Positions 52,841 through 62,795 of a stretch of 64,000 nucleotides of DNA are shown here, piece by piece. Position numbers and translations under genes: made by a program. How positions within the stretch are numbered: position 1 is the first letter of the stretch; every line of letters begins with the position of its first letter. Source of the DNA: Pandoraea iniqua (lineage in GTDB: Bacteria > Pseudomonadota > Gammaproteobacteria > Burkholderiales > Burkholderiaceae); the NCBI RefSeq assembly GCF_902459685.1, contig NZ_CABPSF010000010.1:1-64000 (forward strand), in the 5' to 3' direction. A model generated the notes under the pieces. The model worked only from the letters and a program-made list of their open reading frames with translations. It had not been told where the DNA came from and ran no database searches.

Positions 52841-54640
52841 CTACGCCGCCCCGACCGCGCGCGGTGGCGCAACCTCCTCGACAGGGTGCAACGTCATCGT
52901 GTGCTGATGGAAGCGGACGAGTGTCTCGCGATGCGCAACGCTGACGATCGTGGTGTCGGGAAGATTCGCGTGCAGGGCGTCGTACACGGCTTCTTCGGTT
53001 TCGACATCGAGCGCGCTGGTCGCTTCGTCGAGAAAGAGGAAGTCGGGTTTCTGAAGCAGCGCACGGGCAGCAGCGAGGCGTTGCTGTTCACCACCGGACA
53101 GACGCCGCGCCCAATGCGCGACGGTTTGCAGGTCGCCGCTGTACTGCCCGAGGCTTACCGCAGCGAGCGCATCGCGGTACTGCGCATCGGTAAAGGTTTG
53201 CGGTGGCGACGGGAAGGCGAGCGCAGCCGCCAGCGTATCGATCGGCAGATAGCTCTGCTGCGACAGAAACAGCACACGCGCGTCGGCGGGCACGTCGACC
53301 TGCCCGCTGCCGAATGGCCACAGACCGGCCAGCGCGCGCAGCATCGTGCTCTTGCCGCAGCCCGAGCGCCCGCGCACCAGCCAGCGTGAGCCGCGTGCAA
53401 AGGCAAACGAGCCGACGTTCGCGAGCGGTGAACCGTTCGGGAGTGCGAGTTGCAGATCGGTGGCGGTAAAAGCGGGTGCTGCCCCGGCCTGCGCGGGGAC
53501 TACCGCAATGCCGCCTGCGCGCGGCGGTTCGTCGATCACGCGTGTAAATTCCCGCAACCGGTTGATCGTGGCTTTCCAGTCGGCCAGTGTCGTGAAGCTG
53601 TTCACGAACCAAGAGAAGCCGTCGCTCACTTGGCCGAACGCGTCGATGATGCGCATCAGCACGCCGAGTGTGAAGGCGCCCGCGAAGTACCGGGGCGCCG
53701 CCGCCATGATCGGAAACACGATGGCGATCTGACCGTAAATCGAGTTCGCGAAAATCAGCCGCTTGGTGACGACCATGATCTGCCACCAGTTGTCGCGCAC
53801 TGCGCCAAAGGCCGATTTCAGGCGCGAAAGCTCGGCACCTTCGCCGCGATACAGCGCGATCTGCTCCGAGCTTTCACGCAGCCGTACCAGCAGAAAACGG
53901 AAGTCGGCTTCCACTTGTTGTTGGCGATAGCTGAGACCGACGAGCGGGCGGCCGACCTTGAAGATGAAGAACGAGCCGACCACCGCATAGAGGGCGGCCA
54001 CCCAGACCATATAGCCGGGCACCGTCACGTTCATCGTGCCGAGCGCGAACGAGACCGCGCCCGAAATCGTCCAGAGAATCGTCACGAACGAGAACAGCGA
54101 GACCAGCGTGGTCAGCAGGTCCAGCGAGAGCGCCAGCGAGGAATTCACCAGCGTGCGGATGTCCTCGGAAATACGTTGGTCGGGGTTGTCCGCCAGATGA
54201 TCGCGCTCGATGCGGTAATAGGCCTGACGCGTGAACCACTTCGTCAGATTCGTATCGGTGACCCATTGCCGCCACTTGATTTCCAGCATCTGCCGGAAGT
54301 ACGTGCGAAACGTCGCGATGATGATGAAGCTGAACGCCAGCACGGCGAACTCCATCAGCGACGACGTGAAGACCGGCCAGTTGCGTTTATCGAGCGCATC
54401 GTAAAAACGCGCATTCCACGCGTTCAGGCGCACGTTGATGAACACCACCGCGAGATTCAGGGCGATCACGAGCAGCAGCAGGCGGCGTCCTTCCCAGCGC
54501 TTTTCCGAGACCCAATACGGCCGGATCAGTTGCCATGCCGTGGGAGATTTCGGGGGTGTTGGCGCGGGTTTCGCCGGATCGGCAGCGCCCGGCGGCTCGT
54601 CGGACGTGGGTGGCGTGGGTGGCGTCGGCGTGTGGGCCAT
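52841..54640 (-). CDS. ABC transporter, SbmA/BacA-like fused permease-ATPase
   Basis: 599 residues. A Pro-rich cytoplasmic N terminus (1-33) is followed by an SbmA/BacA-type membrane domain (about 35-365; WNARFYDALDKRNW is typical) and an ATPase domain with Walker A GRSGCGKS at 424-431, signature LSGGEQQ at 514-520 and Walker B FLFLDEAT. Relatives import peptides, cobalamin or very-long-chain fatty-acid-like compounds. The substrate here is unknown and neighbouring genes give no strong hint. Confidence 0.9.
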   Translation of the reverse strand: MAHTPTPPTPPTSDEPPGAADPAKPAPTPPKSPTAWQLIRPYWVSEKRWEGRRLLLLVIALNLAVVFINVRLNAWNARFYDALDKRNWPVFTSSLMEFAVLAFSFIIIATFRTYFRQMLEIKWRQWVTDTNLTKWFTRQAYYRIERDHLADNPDQRISEDIRTLVNSSLALSLDLLTTLVSLFSFVTILWTISGAVSFALGTMNVTVPGYMVWVAALYAVVGSFFIFKVGRPLVGLSYRQQQVEADFRFLLVRLRESSEQIALYRGEGAELSRLKSAFGAVRDNWWQIMVVTKRLIFANSIYGQIAIVFPIMAAAPRYFAGAFTLGVLMRIIDAFGQVSDGFSWFVNSFTTLADWKATINRLREFTRVIDEPPRAGGIAVVPAQAGAAPAFTATDLQLALPNGSPLANVGSFAFARGSRWLVRGRSGCGKSTMLRALAGLWPFGSGQVDVPADARVLFLSQQSYLPIDTLAAALAFPSPPQTFTDAQYRDALAAVSLGQYSGDLQTVAHWARRLSGGEQQRLAAARALLQKPDFLFLDEATSALDVETEEAVYDALHANLPDTTIVSVAHRETLVRFHQHTMTLHPVEEVAPPRAVGAA

Positions 54641-54957
54641 GATCGTCTGGCGGCGTTGCCGCAGTGGTGCAACGTGTTATGGGGAGTGCCCGGAGACGCG
54701 CGGCTGCCCGTGTTCCGGATCGAATACCCGATGACGCCCGACGGCGTCACTGATACCCGACGGTTCGTTTGACCGTCGTCTTCCTCAGTGTGTTGCACGA
54801 TTCCCGGCCCAGGGCTCGCGTCACGCCGAAATTCAGTTTACGCGCTGTTACAACGCCCGGGAAAAACGTCAAAAAACGAGACGCGTCGAGCGTCTACCCA
54901 CCCGGGAAGCCAGCTTGCACGGGCGTCGGCATCTATGTTGTAATGGCTGCGGGCGAA
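54641..54957. other. Intergenic region between the ABC transporter gene and the thiamine operon
   Basis: 317 bases, divergent. Apart from the thi promoter (54915-54944) at its end I see only an A-rich patch (54858-54880). No gene is seen. Confidence 0.5.
54915..54944 (+). promoter_or_regulatory. Promoter of the thiamine operon
   Basis: TTGCAC (54915-54920), 18 bp, TGTAAT (54939-54944). The predicted start, near 54951, falls just before the riboswitch. Confidence 0.6.
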
Positions 54958-55062
54958 ACAGGGGTGCTCCGTATCGAACGCGGGTGTAGACCATGCGTGA
55001 CGATCGCGGGGCTGAGAGAGACCCTTTGCACCCGACCCGGGTAATACCGGCGTGGGAAGTTT
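54958..55062 (+). promoter_or_regulatory. TPP riboswitch (THI element)
   Basis: Conserved blocks are in order: GGGGTGC (54961-54967), CTGAGAGAGACCCTT (55012-55026), GGGTAATACCGGCGTGGGAAG (pyrophosphate-sensing part, about 55040-55060). The P3 arm between the first two blocks is extended to about 44 bases. It binds thiamine pyrophosphate and should repress the thi genes. Downstream, GTCCTTT (55102-55108) can pair with AAAGGAC (55122-55128), masking the ribosome site of the small ORF, a possible expression platform. Confidence 0.92.
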
Positions 55063-55131
55063 CCGACTCCTCCAGTGGGGTAAGGTGCCTGGCACCGTTT
55101 CGTCCTTTTGCTTTCATGAGGAAAGGACCCC

Positions 55132-55212
55132 ATGCGTTACCTTCCGCAAATTCCTTCGCATTGCCCTGAGTGCCTGCACGCCGTGATGGCTTGTGCGGGC
55201 GTGCGCGTATGA
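55132..55212 (+). CDS. 26-residue small ORF between the TPP riboswitch and thiO
   Basis: ATG at 55132, seven bases or so after GAGGAAAGGA, stop TGA at 55210-55212. The peptide begins MRYLPQIPSHCPEC and holds a CxxC pair (Cys11, Cys14), flanking His10 and His16, and Cys21. Its stop overlaps the thiO ATG as ATGA. The thiO start has no good ribosome site of its own, so thiO translation probably depends on this ORF. I recognise no family; it may be a leader peptide with or without a product function. Confidence 0.55.
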   Translation: MRYLPQIPSHCPECLHAVMACAGVRV

Positions 55213-56348
55213 GCGCCACGACTTCACGTCCCGACGTTGCCGTGCTCGGCGGGGGGCTGTCTGGCCGCCTCGTCGCGTGGCAACTGATTCGCGCCGGCGC
55301 GCGCGTCGCGCTTTATGAGCGCGGCGATGCCGATGGCTCGTCCGCCGCCGGTTGGGTGGCCGCCGCCATGCTCGCACCGCTGGCCGAAGCGGCCGTGGCC
55401 GAGCCGAGCATCGTCGAAATGGGCGCTGTCGGGCTGGAGCGCTGGCCCGGGCTGATCGACGGACTTCCCGAACACGTGTTTTTCCAACGCAACGGCACGC
55501 TCGTCGTGTGGCACCAGCCCGACCGCGCCGAAGCCGTCATGTTCGACCGCCGCATGCGCGCCAACGCCCCGCCTGAGTTGCTGCGTGGTGGTGTAGAACG
55601 CCTCGACGGCCAAGGGGCGAAATCGCTCGCCGAAGTCGAGCCCGCCCTCGCCGGACGCTTTCAGGAAGGCTGGCTGCTGCCCAACGAGGGCCAGCTCGAT
55701 AACCGCCAGTTGCTGCGGGCACTCGCCGCAGGGCTGGCAAAAGCCGGTGCCGAATTGCACTGGAACACCGAAATTGCCGAAGGGGATTACCCCGACGCCG
55801 GACTCGTCATCGACTGTCGCGGTCTGGGTGCGCGCGCGGCGCTCACGCAGCTTCGCGGTGTGCGCGGTGAAGTGGTGCGCATTCACGCGCCGGGGATCGG
55901 CCTGCGCCGCCCGGTGCGATTGCTGCATCCGCGCTATCCGATCTACATCGCGCCCAAAGAGAACGATCTTTATGTGATCGGCGCGACCGAGCTTGAATCC
56001 GAAGACATGTCGCCGATGACCGTGCGCTCGGCGCTCGAATTGCTCTCGGCGGCGCATTCGCTGAACCCCGCGTTTGGTGAAGCGCGCATCGTCGAGTTGA
56101 ACGTCAACTGCCGCCCAGCGCTGCCCGATCATCTGCCGCGCGTGCAGTGGGACGGTGCGCGGCTGTTGCGCGTGAATGGCCTCTACCGGCACGGCTATCT
56201 GCTGGCGCCGGCGGTGACCGGCGAAGCGTGCGCACTGGCGCAGGCATTGATGCAAACGAAGGGCGCGCCGACGGCAGTGGGAGATGCGCTCGATTGGGAG
56301 ACGTGGCGAGCAAGCCGGCCGTGGCCGGACCTGTTCCGCCGGGCTTGA
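55209..56348 (+). CDS. thiO: Glycine oxidase ThiO (FAD-dependent)
   Basis: 379 residues: N-terminal dinucleotide fold AVLGGGLSGRLVAWQL with Glu at the end of the second strand (LYERGD), DAO-family C terminus with GLYRHGYLLAPAVTGEA. It oxidises glycine to the imine needed for the thiazole ring. The start MSATTSRPDVAV at 55209 overlaps the stop of the small ORF. thiS follows after 16 bases. Confidence 0.93.
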   Translation: MSATTSRPDVAVLGGGLSGRLVAWQLIRAGARVALYERGDADGSSAAGWVAAAMLAPLAEAAVAEPSIVEMGAVGLERWPGLIDGLPEHVFFQRNGTLVVWHQPDRAEAVMFDRRMRANAPPELLRGGVERLDGQGAKSLAEVEPALAGRFQEGWLLPNEGQLDNRQLLRALAAGLAKAGAELHWNTEIAEGDYPDAGLVIDCRGLGARAALTQLRGVRGEVVRIHAPGIGLRRPVRLLHPRYPIYIAPKENDLYVIGATELESEDMSPMTVRSALELLSAAHSLNPAFGEARIVELNVNCRPALPDHLPRVQWDGARLLRVNGLYRHGYLLAPAVTGEACALAQALMQTKGAPTAVGDALDWETWRASRPWPDLFRRA

Positions 56349-56364
56349 GAGGGAACGGTACGCA

Positions 56365-56562
56365 ATGGATATCCAGATCAATCAACAGACGCTGAGCGTG
56401 GCCGATGCCGCAACGCTCGCCGAAGCACTCGCCGCTTACGGTGCGAAGCCGCCCTTTGCGGCCGCCGTGAACGGGCAGTTCGTGCCCAAGACGCAATACG
56501 CCGCGCGCCAACTCGTGCAGGGCGACAAAGTCGATGTGGTGCAACCGGTCGCCGGAGGCTGA
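56365..56562 (+). CDS. thiS: Sulfur carrier protein ThiS
   Basis: 65 residues starting [20 protein letters not shown], beta-grasp fold ending in the required Gly-Gly. The C-terminal glycine is adenylated and thiocarboxylated and delivers sulfur for the thiazole. An in-frame extension to 56284 overlaps thiO and is not supported. Confidence 0.94.
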   Translation: MDIQINQQTLSVADAATLAEALAAYGAKPPFAAAVNGQFVPKTQYAARQLVQGDKVDVVQPVAGG

Positions 56563-56563
56563 A

Positions 56564-57412
56564 ATGAACGCAATTACCGAATCGGCCAACGTGGCCGCAG
56601 GCAGCGCGCGCGACGCGCTGACCCTCTATGACACCCGCTTCGGCAGCCGCTTTTTGCTCGGCACCGCGCGCTACCCGTCGTTGCAGGCGCTGAACGATTC
56701 CATCGATACCGCGCGCCCCGGCATGGTGACCGTGGCGTTGCGCCGCCAGCTCTCGGGCACCGGCGCTCAGGTGTCCGAAAGCCATTTCTGGGACACGCTG
56801 CGGCGTCTCGCCGTGCCCGTGCTGCCCAATACGGCAGGCTGCCATTCCGTGCAGGAAGCCGTGACCACGGCGCAAATGGCGCGTGAAGTGTTCGAGACCG
56901 ACTGGATCAAGCTCGAACTCATCGGTGACGATTACACGTTGCAGCCCGACCCGTTCGGTCTCGTCACGGCGGCTGAACAACTGATTCGCGACGGCTTCAA
57001 GGTGCTGCCGTATTGCACCGAAGATCTGGTGCTGTGCCGCCGCCTGCTCGACGTGGGTTGTCAGGCGCTGATGCCGTGGGGCGCGCCGATCGGCACCGGC
57101 AAGGGTGTAATCAATCCGTATGGCCTGCGTCTGCTGCGCGATCGCCTGCCCGACACGCCGCTCATCGTCGATGCGGGCCTCGGTTTGCCGTCGCATGCGT
57201 GTCAGGTGATGGAATGGGGTTTCGACGGCGTGCTGCTCAACACCGCCGTGGCGCTGGCGGCACAACCGGTGGAAATGGCCGGTGCGTTTGCTTCCGCCAT
57301 CAAGGCCGGTCGCAGCGCGTGGCTTGCCGGGCCGATGGCCGAGCGCGAGAGTGCCGAGGCCAGCACGCCGGTGGTCGGTGTGCCGTTCTGGCACAGCAAG
57401 GATTACTCATGA
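56564..57412 (+). CDS. thiG: Thiazole synthase ThiG
   Basis: 282 residues, TIM barrel. [15 protein letters not shown] and [14 protein letters not shown] are conserved; the Schiff-base lysine lies in [11 protein letters not shown]. It combines deoxyxylulose phosphate, the glycine imine and ThiS thiocarboxylate. It starts one base after the thiS stop and overlaps the thiE start. Confidence 0.96.
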   Translation: MNAITESANVAAGSARDALTLYDTRFGSRFLLGTARYPSLQALNDSIDTARPGMVTVALRRQLSGTGAQVSESHFWDTLRRLAVPVLPNTAGCHSVQEAVTTAQMAREVFETDWIKLELIGDDYTLQPDPFGLVTAAEQLIRDGFKVLPYCTEDLVLCRRLLDVGCQALMPWGAPIGTGKGVINPYGLRLLRDRLPDTPLIVDAGLGLPSHACQVMEWGFDGVLLNTAVALAAQPVEMAGAFASAIKAGRSAWLAGPMAERESAEASTPVVGVPFWHSKDYS

Positions 57413-58638
57413 CGATGTCTGCCCGCGCGGCGGTACCGATGTCCGGCGGTTCAGGGCATGTCGATGCCTTGTTTCACGTGCAGTGCCTGCCGGCCGACGC
57501 GCCGCTCGCGCAGGCTTGGCAACAGGCCGCAGCCGCGATTCGCGCCCGTCTCGCGCCGTGGCCCGATGCGCGCACCACCGCGCAATGGCGCCTGCACGCG
57601 CAGGTGCCGCCGGGCGGTTTCGCCAAGGGTGACGTGTTCTGGTGGCCGCTGACGCCGCAGGGTGCACTGGATACCGGCACTTCGGTGCAGATCGACGTGT
57701 GGCGTGCGGCCGGTGCCGTCGTGCTGTGTTCACGTGCGTTGCCGCGTGGCGGCGTCGAAGACACGTTGTATGCGGACGGCGAAATCTATCGCGTGGCCGG
57801 TGTGGACGATCCCGCGTTTTTCCCCGCGTTCGCTGCGTTTCTCGACTGTGGCTTTGCGCCGCACGATGCGCTCGTGCTAGGCCGCGCGTGGCGTACCGAC
57901 GGTAGCCACGCACGCGCGGAAGACGCCGGTGCGCTGGGTGACTGGCCGACGGTGCTGGCGACGTTCCCTGAAGTGGTGGGGCAGGTGCCGAGTCCCGGGG
58001 AATTTCCCGCGTGTCCCGCACGGCTGGGGCTGTACCCGGTACTCCCCGATGCCAGTTGGTGCGAGCGCATGGCTGACCTTCAGGTCGGCACCGTGCAGCT
58101 TCGTGTCAAGGACCCGGCCCACCCCGCGCTGACGTCGGAGATCGCCCGCACGGTCGCCGCCGGCAAGCGTGTGACACACGACAGCGCATGGTTCATCAAT
58201 GACCATTGGCGCGAAGCGGCGCAGGCAAACGCTTACGGGGTGCATCTGGGGCAGGAGGACATGGCGGCGCTTTCCGCCGATGAAGTCGAAACGCTGCACG
58301 CGAGCGGCATGCGACTGGGCATCAGCACGCACGGCTATTACGAGATTCTCGCGGCTCACCATTTCCGCCCGAGCTATCTGGCCGTGGGGGCGGTGTTCCC
58401 GACGACGACCAAGGTCATTGCCACCGCGCCGCAAGGCTTGGCCAAGCTCGCGCGCTACGTGGCGCTGATTTCGCCGCACTATCCGCTGGTTGCCATCGGC
58501 GGCATCGACGCGCAGAACCTGCCGCAGGTCCTCGAGACCGGGGTGGGATGTACGGCCGTCGTGCGTGCTGTGACCGAGGCCGCCGACGTGGCCGCCGCGG
58601 TTAAGGGCATGCAAGCGGAATTTGCGAAGCGGGGATGA
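57409..58638 (+). CDS. thiE: Thiamine-phosphate synthase ThiE with a long N-terminal extension
   Basis: 409 residues, about twice the size of typical ThiE. Residues 206-409 are the ThiE barrel: TVQLRVKD at 228-235, [17 protein letters not shown] and VAIGGIDA. They join HMP pyrophosphate to thiazole phosphate. Residues 1-205 form an extra region, Trp/Ala-rich and without a motif I can name ([32 protein letters not shown]). A remnant of another thiamine enzyme domain is possible but unproven. ATGA overlap with thiG. Confidence 0.92.
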   Translation: MTMSARAAVPMSGGSGHVDALFHVQCLPADAPLAQAWQQAAAAIRARLAPWPDARTTAQWRLHAQVPPGGFAKGDVFWWPLTPQGALDTGTSVQIDVWRAAGAVVLCSRALPRGGVEDTLYADGEIYRVAGVDDPAFFPAFAAFLDCGFAPHDALVLGRAWRTDGSHARAEDAGALGDWPTVLATFPEVVGQVPSPGEFPACPARLGLYPVLPDASWCERMADLQVGTVQLRVKDPAHPALTSEIARTVAAGKRVTHDSAWFINDHWREAAQANAYGVHLGQEDMAALSADEVETLHASGMRLGISTHGYYEILAAHHFRPSYLAVGAVFPTTTKVIATAPQGLAKLARYVALISPHYPLVAIGGIDAQNLPQVLETGVGCTAVVRAVTEAADVAAAVKGMQAEFAKRG

Positions 58639-58707
58639 TGCCGGGGAGGCGGGTAGTGAGGGCAGTGAGGGTCGTGACGACGCGCCTTGCACTGCCACGC
58701 CTCTGAA

Positions 58708-59262
58708 TTACAGCGTGCGCGTCATGAACACCGCGCCGTCGCCGTAACCGGCCAGCTTCGCCGCGATCAGCGGTGAGACCTCGGCGGCCGCCACATAGCC
58801 GAAACGCGCCCAAAAGCCTTGCGATTGCTGCACTGCAACGAGTGCGGAGGCGGCAAGACCCAGTGTCTGTGCCGAGGTCAGCGCGGCGTCGTACAAGCGG
58901 GCGGCTACGCCCGCGCCCCGTGTGCGAGGGGCGAGCGCCATATCGTGGACGTACCAGCAGTCGGGCGCGTCGGGCAGGGCGTCCAGTACCGTATCGAGCG
59001 GTGGCGGGGCCGCGAGTTGCCACGGGTGCGTGAACAGATAGCCGGCCACCACAGCTGCCTCATCCACGGCAACCCAGCAGGTAGCGGGCGACAGCGCCAG
59101 CCGCGAGCCCAGCGTGGCTTCCGATTCCAGCATCACGTCGCCATAGGCCTGTGCCTGCACCACCAACACCTCGGGAAGGTCGGCACGGCGCATCGGACGC
59201 GTCTGAAATCGCGTCGGCGGAACGAGCACGCTGGCGTCAGGGTTGACCGGTGAAGACTGCAT
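58708..59262 (-). CDS. GNAT family N-acetyltransferase
   Basis: 184 residues. The acetyl-CoA loop is seen in VHDMALAPRTRGAGVAARLYDAAL (R/Q-x-x-G-x-G/A variant), with a C-terminal GFWARFGYVAA segment. The substrate is unknown. The start at 59262 is an ATG with a poor ribosome site; a TTG at 59328 is the in-frame alternative. It converges on thiE and diverges from mlaF. Confidence 0.82.
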   Translation of the reverse strand: MQSSPVNPDASVLVPPTRFQTRPMRRADLPEVLVVQAQAYGDVMLESEATLGSRLALSPATCWVAVDEAAVVAGYLFTHPWQLAAPPPLDTVLDALPDAPDCWYVHDMALAPRTRGAGVAARLYDAALTSAQTLGLAASALVAVQQSQGFWARFGYVAAAEVSPLIAAKLAGYGDGAVFMTRTL

Positions 59263-59486
59263 AACAATCAATGGTTTATTGCCCAAAACGGCATATTGTA
59301 GCAACGGCGCAACAGTCGCGCCGGTCAAACCCGCCCTAAGTCCTTGCCCGGGTTACGTTTTTCCTCGTTACGCACGTCGGAACGGGGTTCTGCGGTGCCG
59401 GCCGCCCGCCTGTAAAATCCCGCGGGCAAGTGCCAATGCTGCCTGTCACAGCCTCCCCGTGGACGGCATCGATCAGCATTCCCCCC

Positions 59487-59492
59487 TATAAT
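59487..59492 (+). promoter_or_regulatory. -10 box of the mla operon
   Basis: A perfect TATAAT 34 bases before the mlaF GTG; no convincing -35 box at 16-18 bp. The expected transcript would have a leader under 30 bases. Confidence 0.45.
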
Positions 59493-59525
59493 TGGCGTTT
59501 TGCGCCGCACTATAAGACCCGAAAC

Positions 59526-60344
59526 GTGCCTATCCCGAATACGGAAAATCTGCTCGAATTGCGCGACGTTAGCTTCGGTTATGGCGAACGTCTCGTCCTT
59601 TCTGGGCTGAACATGCGGTTTCCGCGCGGCAAGGTCATTGCGGTCATGGGCGGCTCCGGCTGTGGGAAGACCACGGTCCTGCGCCTGATCGGCGGCCTCG
59701 TGCATGCCAGCCGTGGCGTTGTCGATTTCGATGGCACCGATGTGGCATCGCTGGACCGTGACGGTTGGTACAAGTTGCGGCGCCGCATGGGCATGCTGTT
59801 CCAGTTTGGCGCGCTCTTTACTGACATGACGGTGTTCGACAATGTGGCGTTTCCGCTGCGTGAACATACGCGTCTCGATGAAGAGATGATTCGCGATCTG
59901 GTCCTCATGAAGCTCAACGCGGTGGGGCTGCGCGGGGCGCGCGACATGAAACCGGCCGAGATTTCGGGCGGCATGGCGCGCCGTGTGGCGCTGGCGCGTA
60001 CGATTGCGCTCGATCCGGACCTCGTCATGTACGACGAGCCGTTCACCGGTCTCGACCCGATCTCGATGGGCATCACGGCGAACCTGATTCGCAAGCTCAA
60101 CGATGCCTTGGGCGCCACGTCGATCATTGTGTCGCACGATGTTTCCGAGACTTTCGCTATCGCCGACTACATTTATTTCATTACCGACGGCCGCATCGGC
60201 GCGGAGGGAACGCCCGACGAGTTGCGGGCTTCGCAGGACCCGACCGTGCGCCAGTTCATCGACGCGCAGCCGGACGGCCCGGTGAAGTTTCAGTACCCCG
60301 CATTGCCGCTCGCGGAAGATTTCGGCATCGGAGGCCGCGCATGA
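59526..60344 (+). CDS. mlaF: Phospholipid ABC transporter ATP-binding protein MlaF
   Basis: 272 residues from a GTG ([20 protein letters not shown]). Walker [10 protein letters not shown] at 42-50, signature [13 protein letters not shown], Walker B DLVMYDEP and the MlaF-type C-terminal extension. It powers lipid movement by the MlaFEDB inner-membrane complex, which keeps the outer membrane asymmetric. It overlaps mlaE by 4 bases. Confidence 0.95.
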   Translation: MPIPNTENLLELRDVSFGYGERLVLSGLNMRFPRGKVIAVMGGSGCGKTTVLRLIGGLVHASRGVVDFDGTDVASLDRDGWYKLRRRMGMLFQFGALFTDMTVFDNVAFPLREHTRLDEEMIRDLVLMKLNAVGLRGARDMKPAEISGGMARRVALARTIALDPDLVMYDEPFTGLDPISMGITANLIRKLNDALGATSIIVSHDVSETFAIADYIYFITDGRIGAEGTPDELRASQDPTVRQFIDAQPDGPVKFQYPALPLAEDFGIGGRA

Positions 60345-61108
60345 TCACGGCAATCGGCAGTTTTGTCCGCGGGCATGTCGAGCGTCTGGGTTACGGCGCG
60401 CGTCTGTTCCTGCGTATGCTGAGCTCCAGCGGTGCGCTGCTGCGCCGCCCGCGTTTGGTGACCGATCAGATCCACTTCGTCGGCAACTACTCGTTCGTGA
60501 TCATTGCGGTCTCGGGCCTGTTCGTCGGCTTTGTGCTGGGTCTGCAAGGCTATTACACGCTAAACAAGTATGGTTCGGAGCAGGCCCTCGGCCTGCTCGT
60601 CGCGCTGTCGCTCGTGCGTGAGCTTGGCCCGGTCGTCACGGCGCTGCTGTTTGCCGGGCGTGCGGGCACGTCGCTCACCGCCGAAATCGGCCTGATGAAA
60701 GCCGGCGAGCAACTGACGGCGATGGAGATGATGGCGATCGATCCGATCGCGCGCGTCGTTGCGCCGCGGTTCTGGGCGGGCGTGATCGCCATGCCGATTC
60801 TGGCGGCGATCTTCTCGGCGGTCGGCATCTTCGGCGGCTATCTGGTCGGCGTGCAGATGATCGGTGTCGACAGCGGCGCGTTCTGGTCGCAAATGCAGGG
60901 CGGCGTCGACGTCTGGGCGGATGTCGCCAACGGCGTGGTCAAGAGCGTCGTGTTCGGCATTGCCGTAACTTTTATCGCGCTGTATCAGGGGTTCGAAGCG
61001 CAGCCGACGCCCGAGGGCGTTTCGCGCGCGACGACACGCACGGTGGTGCAGGCGTCGCTGGCCGTGCTGGCGCTCGACTTCCTGCTCACGGCCCTGATGT
61101 TCAGCTAA
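60341..61108 (+). CDS. mlaE: Phospholipid ABC transporter permease MlaE
   Basis: 255 residues, five or six hydrophobic segments, with the family core [42 protein letters not shown]. It is the membrane channel subunit of the Mla transporter. Confidence 0.96.
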   Translation: MITAIGSFVRGHVERLGYGARLFLRMLSSSGALLRRPRLVTDQIHFVGNYSFVIIAVSGLFVGFVLGLQGYYTLNKYGSEQALGLLVALSLVRELGPVVTALLFAGRAGTSLTAEIGLMKAGEQLTAMEMMAIDPIARVVAPRFWAGVIAMPILAAIFSAVGIFGGYLVGVQMIGVDSGAFWSQMQGGVDVWADVANGVVKSVVFGIAVTFIALYQGFEAQPTPEGVSRATTRTVVQASLAVLALDFLLTALMFS

Positions 61109-61162
61109 CCGTCAGGCGATCCCGCCTAAGACAACTACAGACAGATTGCGCACACTGACACA

Positions 61163-61705
61163 ATGAAAAAACACCCTCTCGACTTCTGGGTCGGCCTGTT
61201 CGTGGTTCTCGGCTTCGTGGCACTGCTGTTTCTCGCACTCAAGGCGGGTAACATGAGCTCGCTGTCGTTCTCGAGTACGTACCCGGTGACCGTGCGCTTC
61301 GACAATATCGGCGGGCTCAAGCCGCGCGCCGCCGTCAAGAGCGCGGGCGTGGTGGTCGGGCGCGTGTCGTCGATTCAGTTCGACGACAAACGCTATCTGG
61401 CCAGCGTCACGCTCAACATCGATTCGCAGTACCAGTTCCCGAAAGATTCGTCGGCGAAGATCCTGACCTCCGGCCTGCTCGGCGAGCAGTACATCGGGCT
61501 CGAACCCGGGGGTGACGATCAAATGTTGAAAGCCGGTGATACGATCACGCTCACGCAGTCCGCAATTGTGTTGGAAAACCTGATCGGCCAGTTCCTGTAT
61601 AACAAGGCGGCGGATGCTGGCGGAGCCCAACCGGGCGGCGCGTCGGCAGCGCCTGCACCGGCTGCCGCGCCGGGACAAGGGGCAACGGCTAACCAAGGAA
61701 AATAA
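61163..61705 (+). CDS. mlaD: Mla substrate-binding MCE protein MlaD
   Basis: 180 residues. One N-terminal membrane helix (FWVGLFVVLGFVALLFLALKA) is followed by a single MCE domain (VRFDNIGGLKPRAAVKSAGVVVGRVSSI) and a C-terminal Gly/Ala/Pro-rich tail from about residue 150. MlaD forms a hexameric periplasmic ring. Confidence 0.95.
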   Translation: MKKHPLDFWVGLFVVLGFVALLFLALKAGNMSSLSFSSTYPVTVRFDNIGGLKPRAAVKSAGVVVGRVSSIQFDDKRYLASVTLNIDSQYQFPKDSSAKILTSGLLGEQYIGLEPGGDDQMLKAGDTITLTQSAIVLENLIGQFLYNKAADAGGAQPGGASAAPAPAAAPGQGATANQGK

Positions 61706-61710
61706 GAGAA

Positions 61711-62604
61711 ATGACCCGCTTCCGTACTTCGGCAGTGCTGGCCGTCGGCGCCTTGACGCTGGCCGGTTGCGCCACTGTAACGAACCCCACGCCGACCGAC
61801 CCCATCGAAGGGTTCAACCGTTCGATGTTCACGTTCAACGACAAGCTCGACAAGGCTGTCATGACCCCGGTGGCCAAGGGCTACCAATTTATCGTGCCGC
61901 AGCCCGGGCGCGACATGGTCACGAACTTCTTCTCGAACGTGGGCGACGTGTACAACTTCGCCAACAACCTGCTGCAATTGCAGATCACGGCGGCCGTACA
62001 GGATCTGATGCGCCTCACGATCAATACGTTGTGGGGCGTGGGTGGTCTGTTCGACTTTGCAACGCCGGCCGGCTTGCCCAAGCACAGCCAAGACTTTGGC
62101 GTGACGCTCGGCAAGTGGGGCGTGCCTGACGGCCCGTATCTGGTGCTGCCGCTGCTCGGCCCGAGCACGGTGCGCGATACGGCCGGGATGGCGGCCAATC
62201 TGTACCTTGATCCGACGTCCTATATCAAGCCGGATTGGGTGAGCTATTCGCTGTATGGCGTACGTCTGGTGAACACGCGGGCCAACCTGCTCGACGCGTC
62301 GAACCTGCTCGAAGCCGCAGCGCTCGATCCGTATTCGTTCACGCGTGATGCCTATCTGGCACGCCGCAAGTATTTGATCAGCGGCGGCGCATCGGGGAGT
62401 GCCCCGCTGCCGAACTACGAAGAGGAAGACGGTGCCGCCGGTGCTGCTGGTGCCGCCGGTACGGGTGCCGCAGGCGCGGCGGCTGGCGCGGGTGCGCAGC
62501 CGATGCCGGCACCGGCGTCGGGTGCATCGGCCGAACCGGGGTCGCCGCAAGGCTCGCCGCTGCCGGGCACGATGGTGCCGGGTGGTCTGCCGTTCCGTCG
62601 TTGA
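61711..62604 (+). CDS. mlaA: Outer-membrane lipoprotein MlaA (VacJ)
   Basis: 297 residues. A lipoprotein signal with lipobox LAGC (Cys20) is followed by the VacJ core (DPIEGFNRSMFTFNDKLDK; LPLLGPSTVRDTAG) and a low-complexity Ala/Gly/Pro tail from about 230. It removes misplaced phospholipids from the outer leaflet with a porin partner. In E. coli mlaA is unlinked; here it lies inside the operon. Confidence 0.96.
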   Translation: MTRFRTSAVLAVGALTLAGCATVTNPTPTDPIEGFNRSMFTFNDKLDKAVMTPVAKGYQFIVPQPGRDMVTNFFSNVGDVYNFANNLLQLQITAAVQDLMRLTINTLWGVGGLFDFATPAGLPKHSQDFGVTLGKWGVPDGPYLVLPLLGPSTVRDTAGMAANLYLDPTSYIKPDWVSYSLYGVRLVNTRANLLDASNLLEAAALDPYSFTRDAYLARRKYLISGGASGSAPLPNYEEEDGAAGAAGAAGTGAAGAAAGAGAQPMPAPASGASAEPGSPQGSPLPGTMVPGGLPFRR

Positions 62605-62795
62605 TCTTATGAGGGACACGCGTTCGCGCGTGTCCCGTCGCACTACCTCCTCGCCGCGTTGCGCCATGCGGGATGCGGCCGGCAGACCCGTCAGGCAACA
62701 GTTTGTTACAACGCGCCGCCGGTAATCTGCGAACTCAACACGTAACGCGGGTATCAAAACCCGCAACACTCGTCACTCGAAAGAGGAAGTCCACA

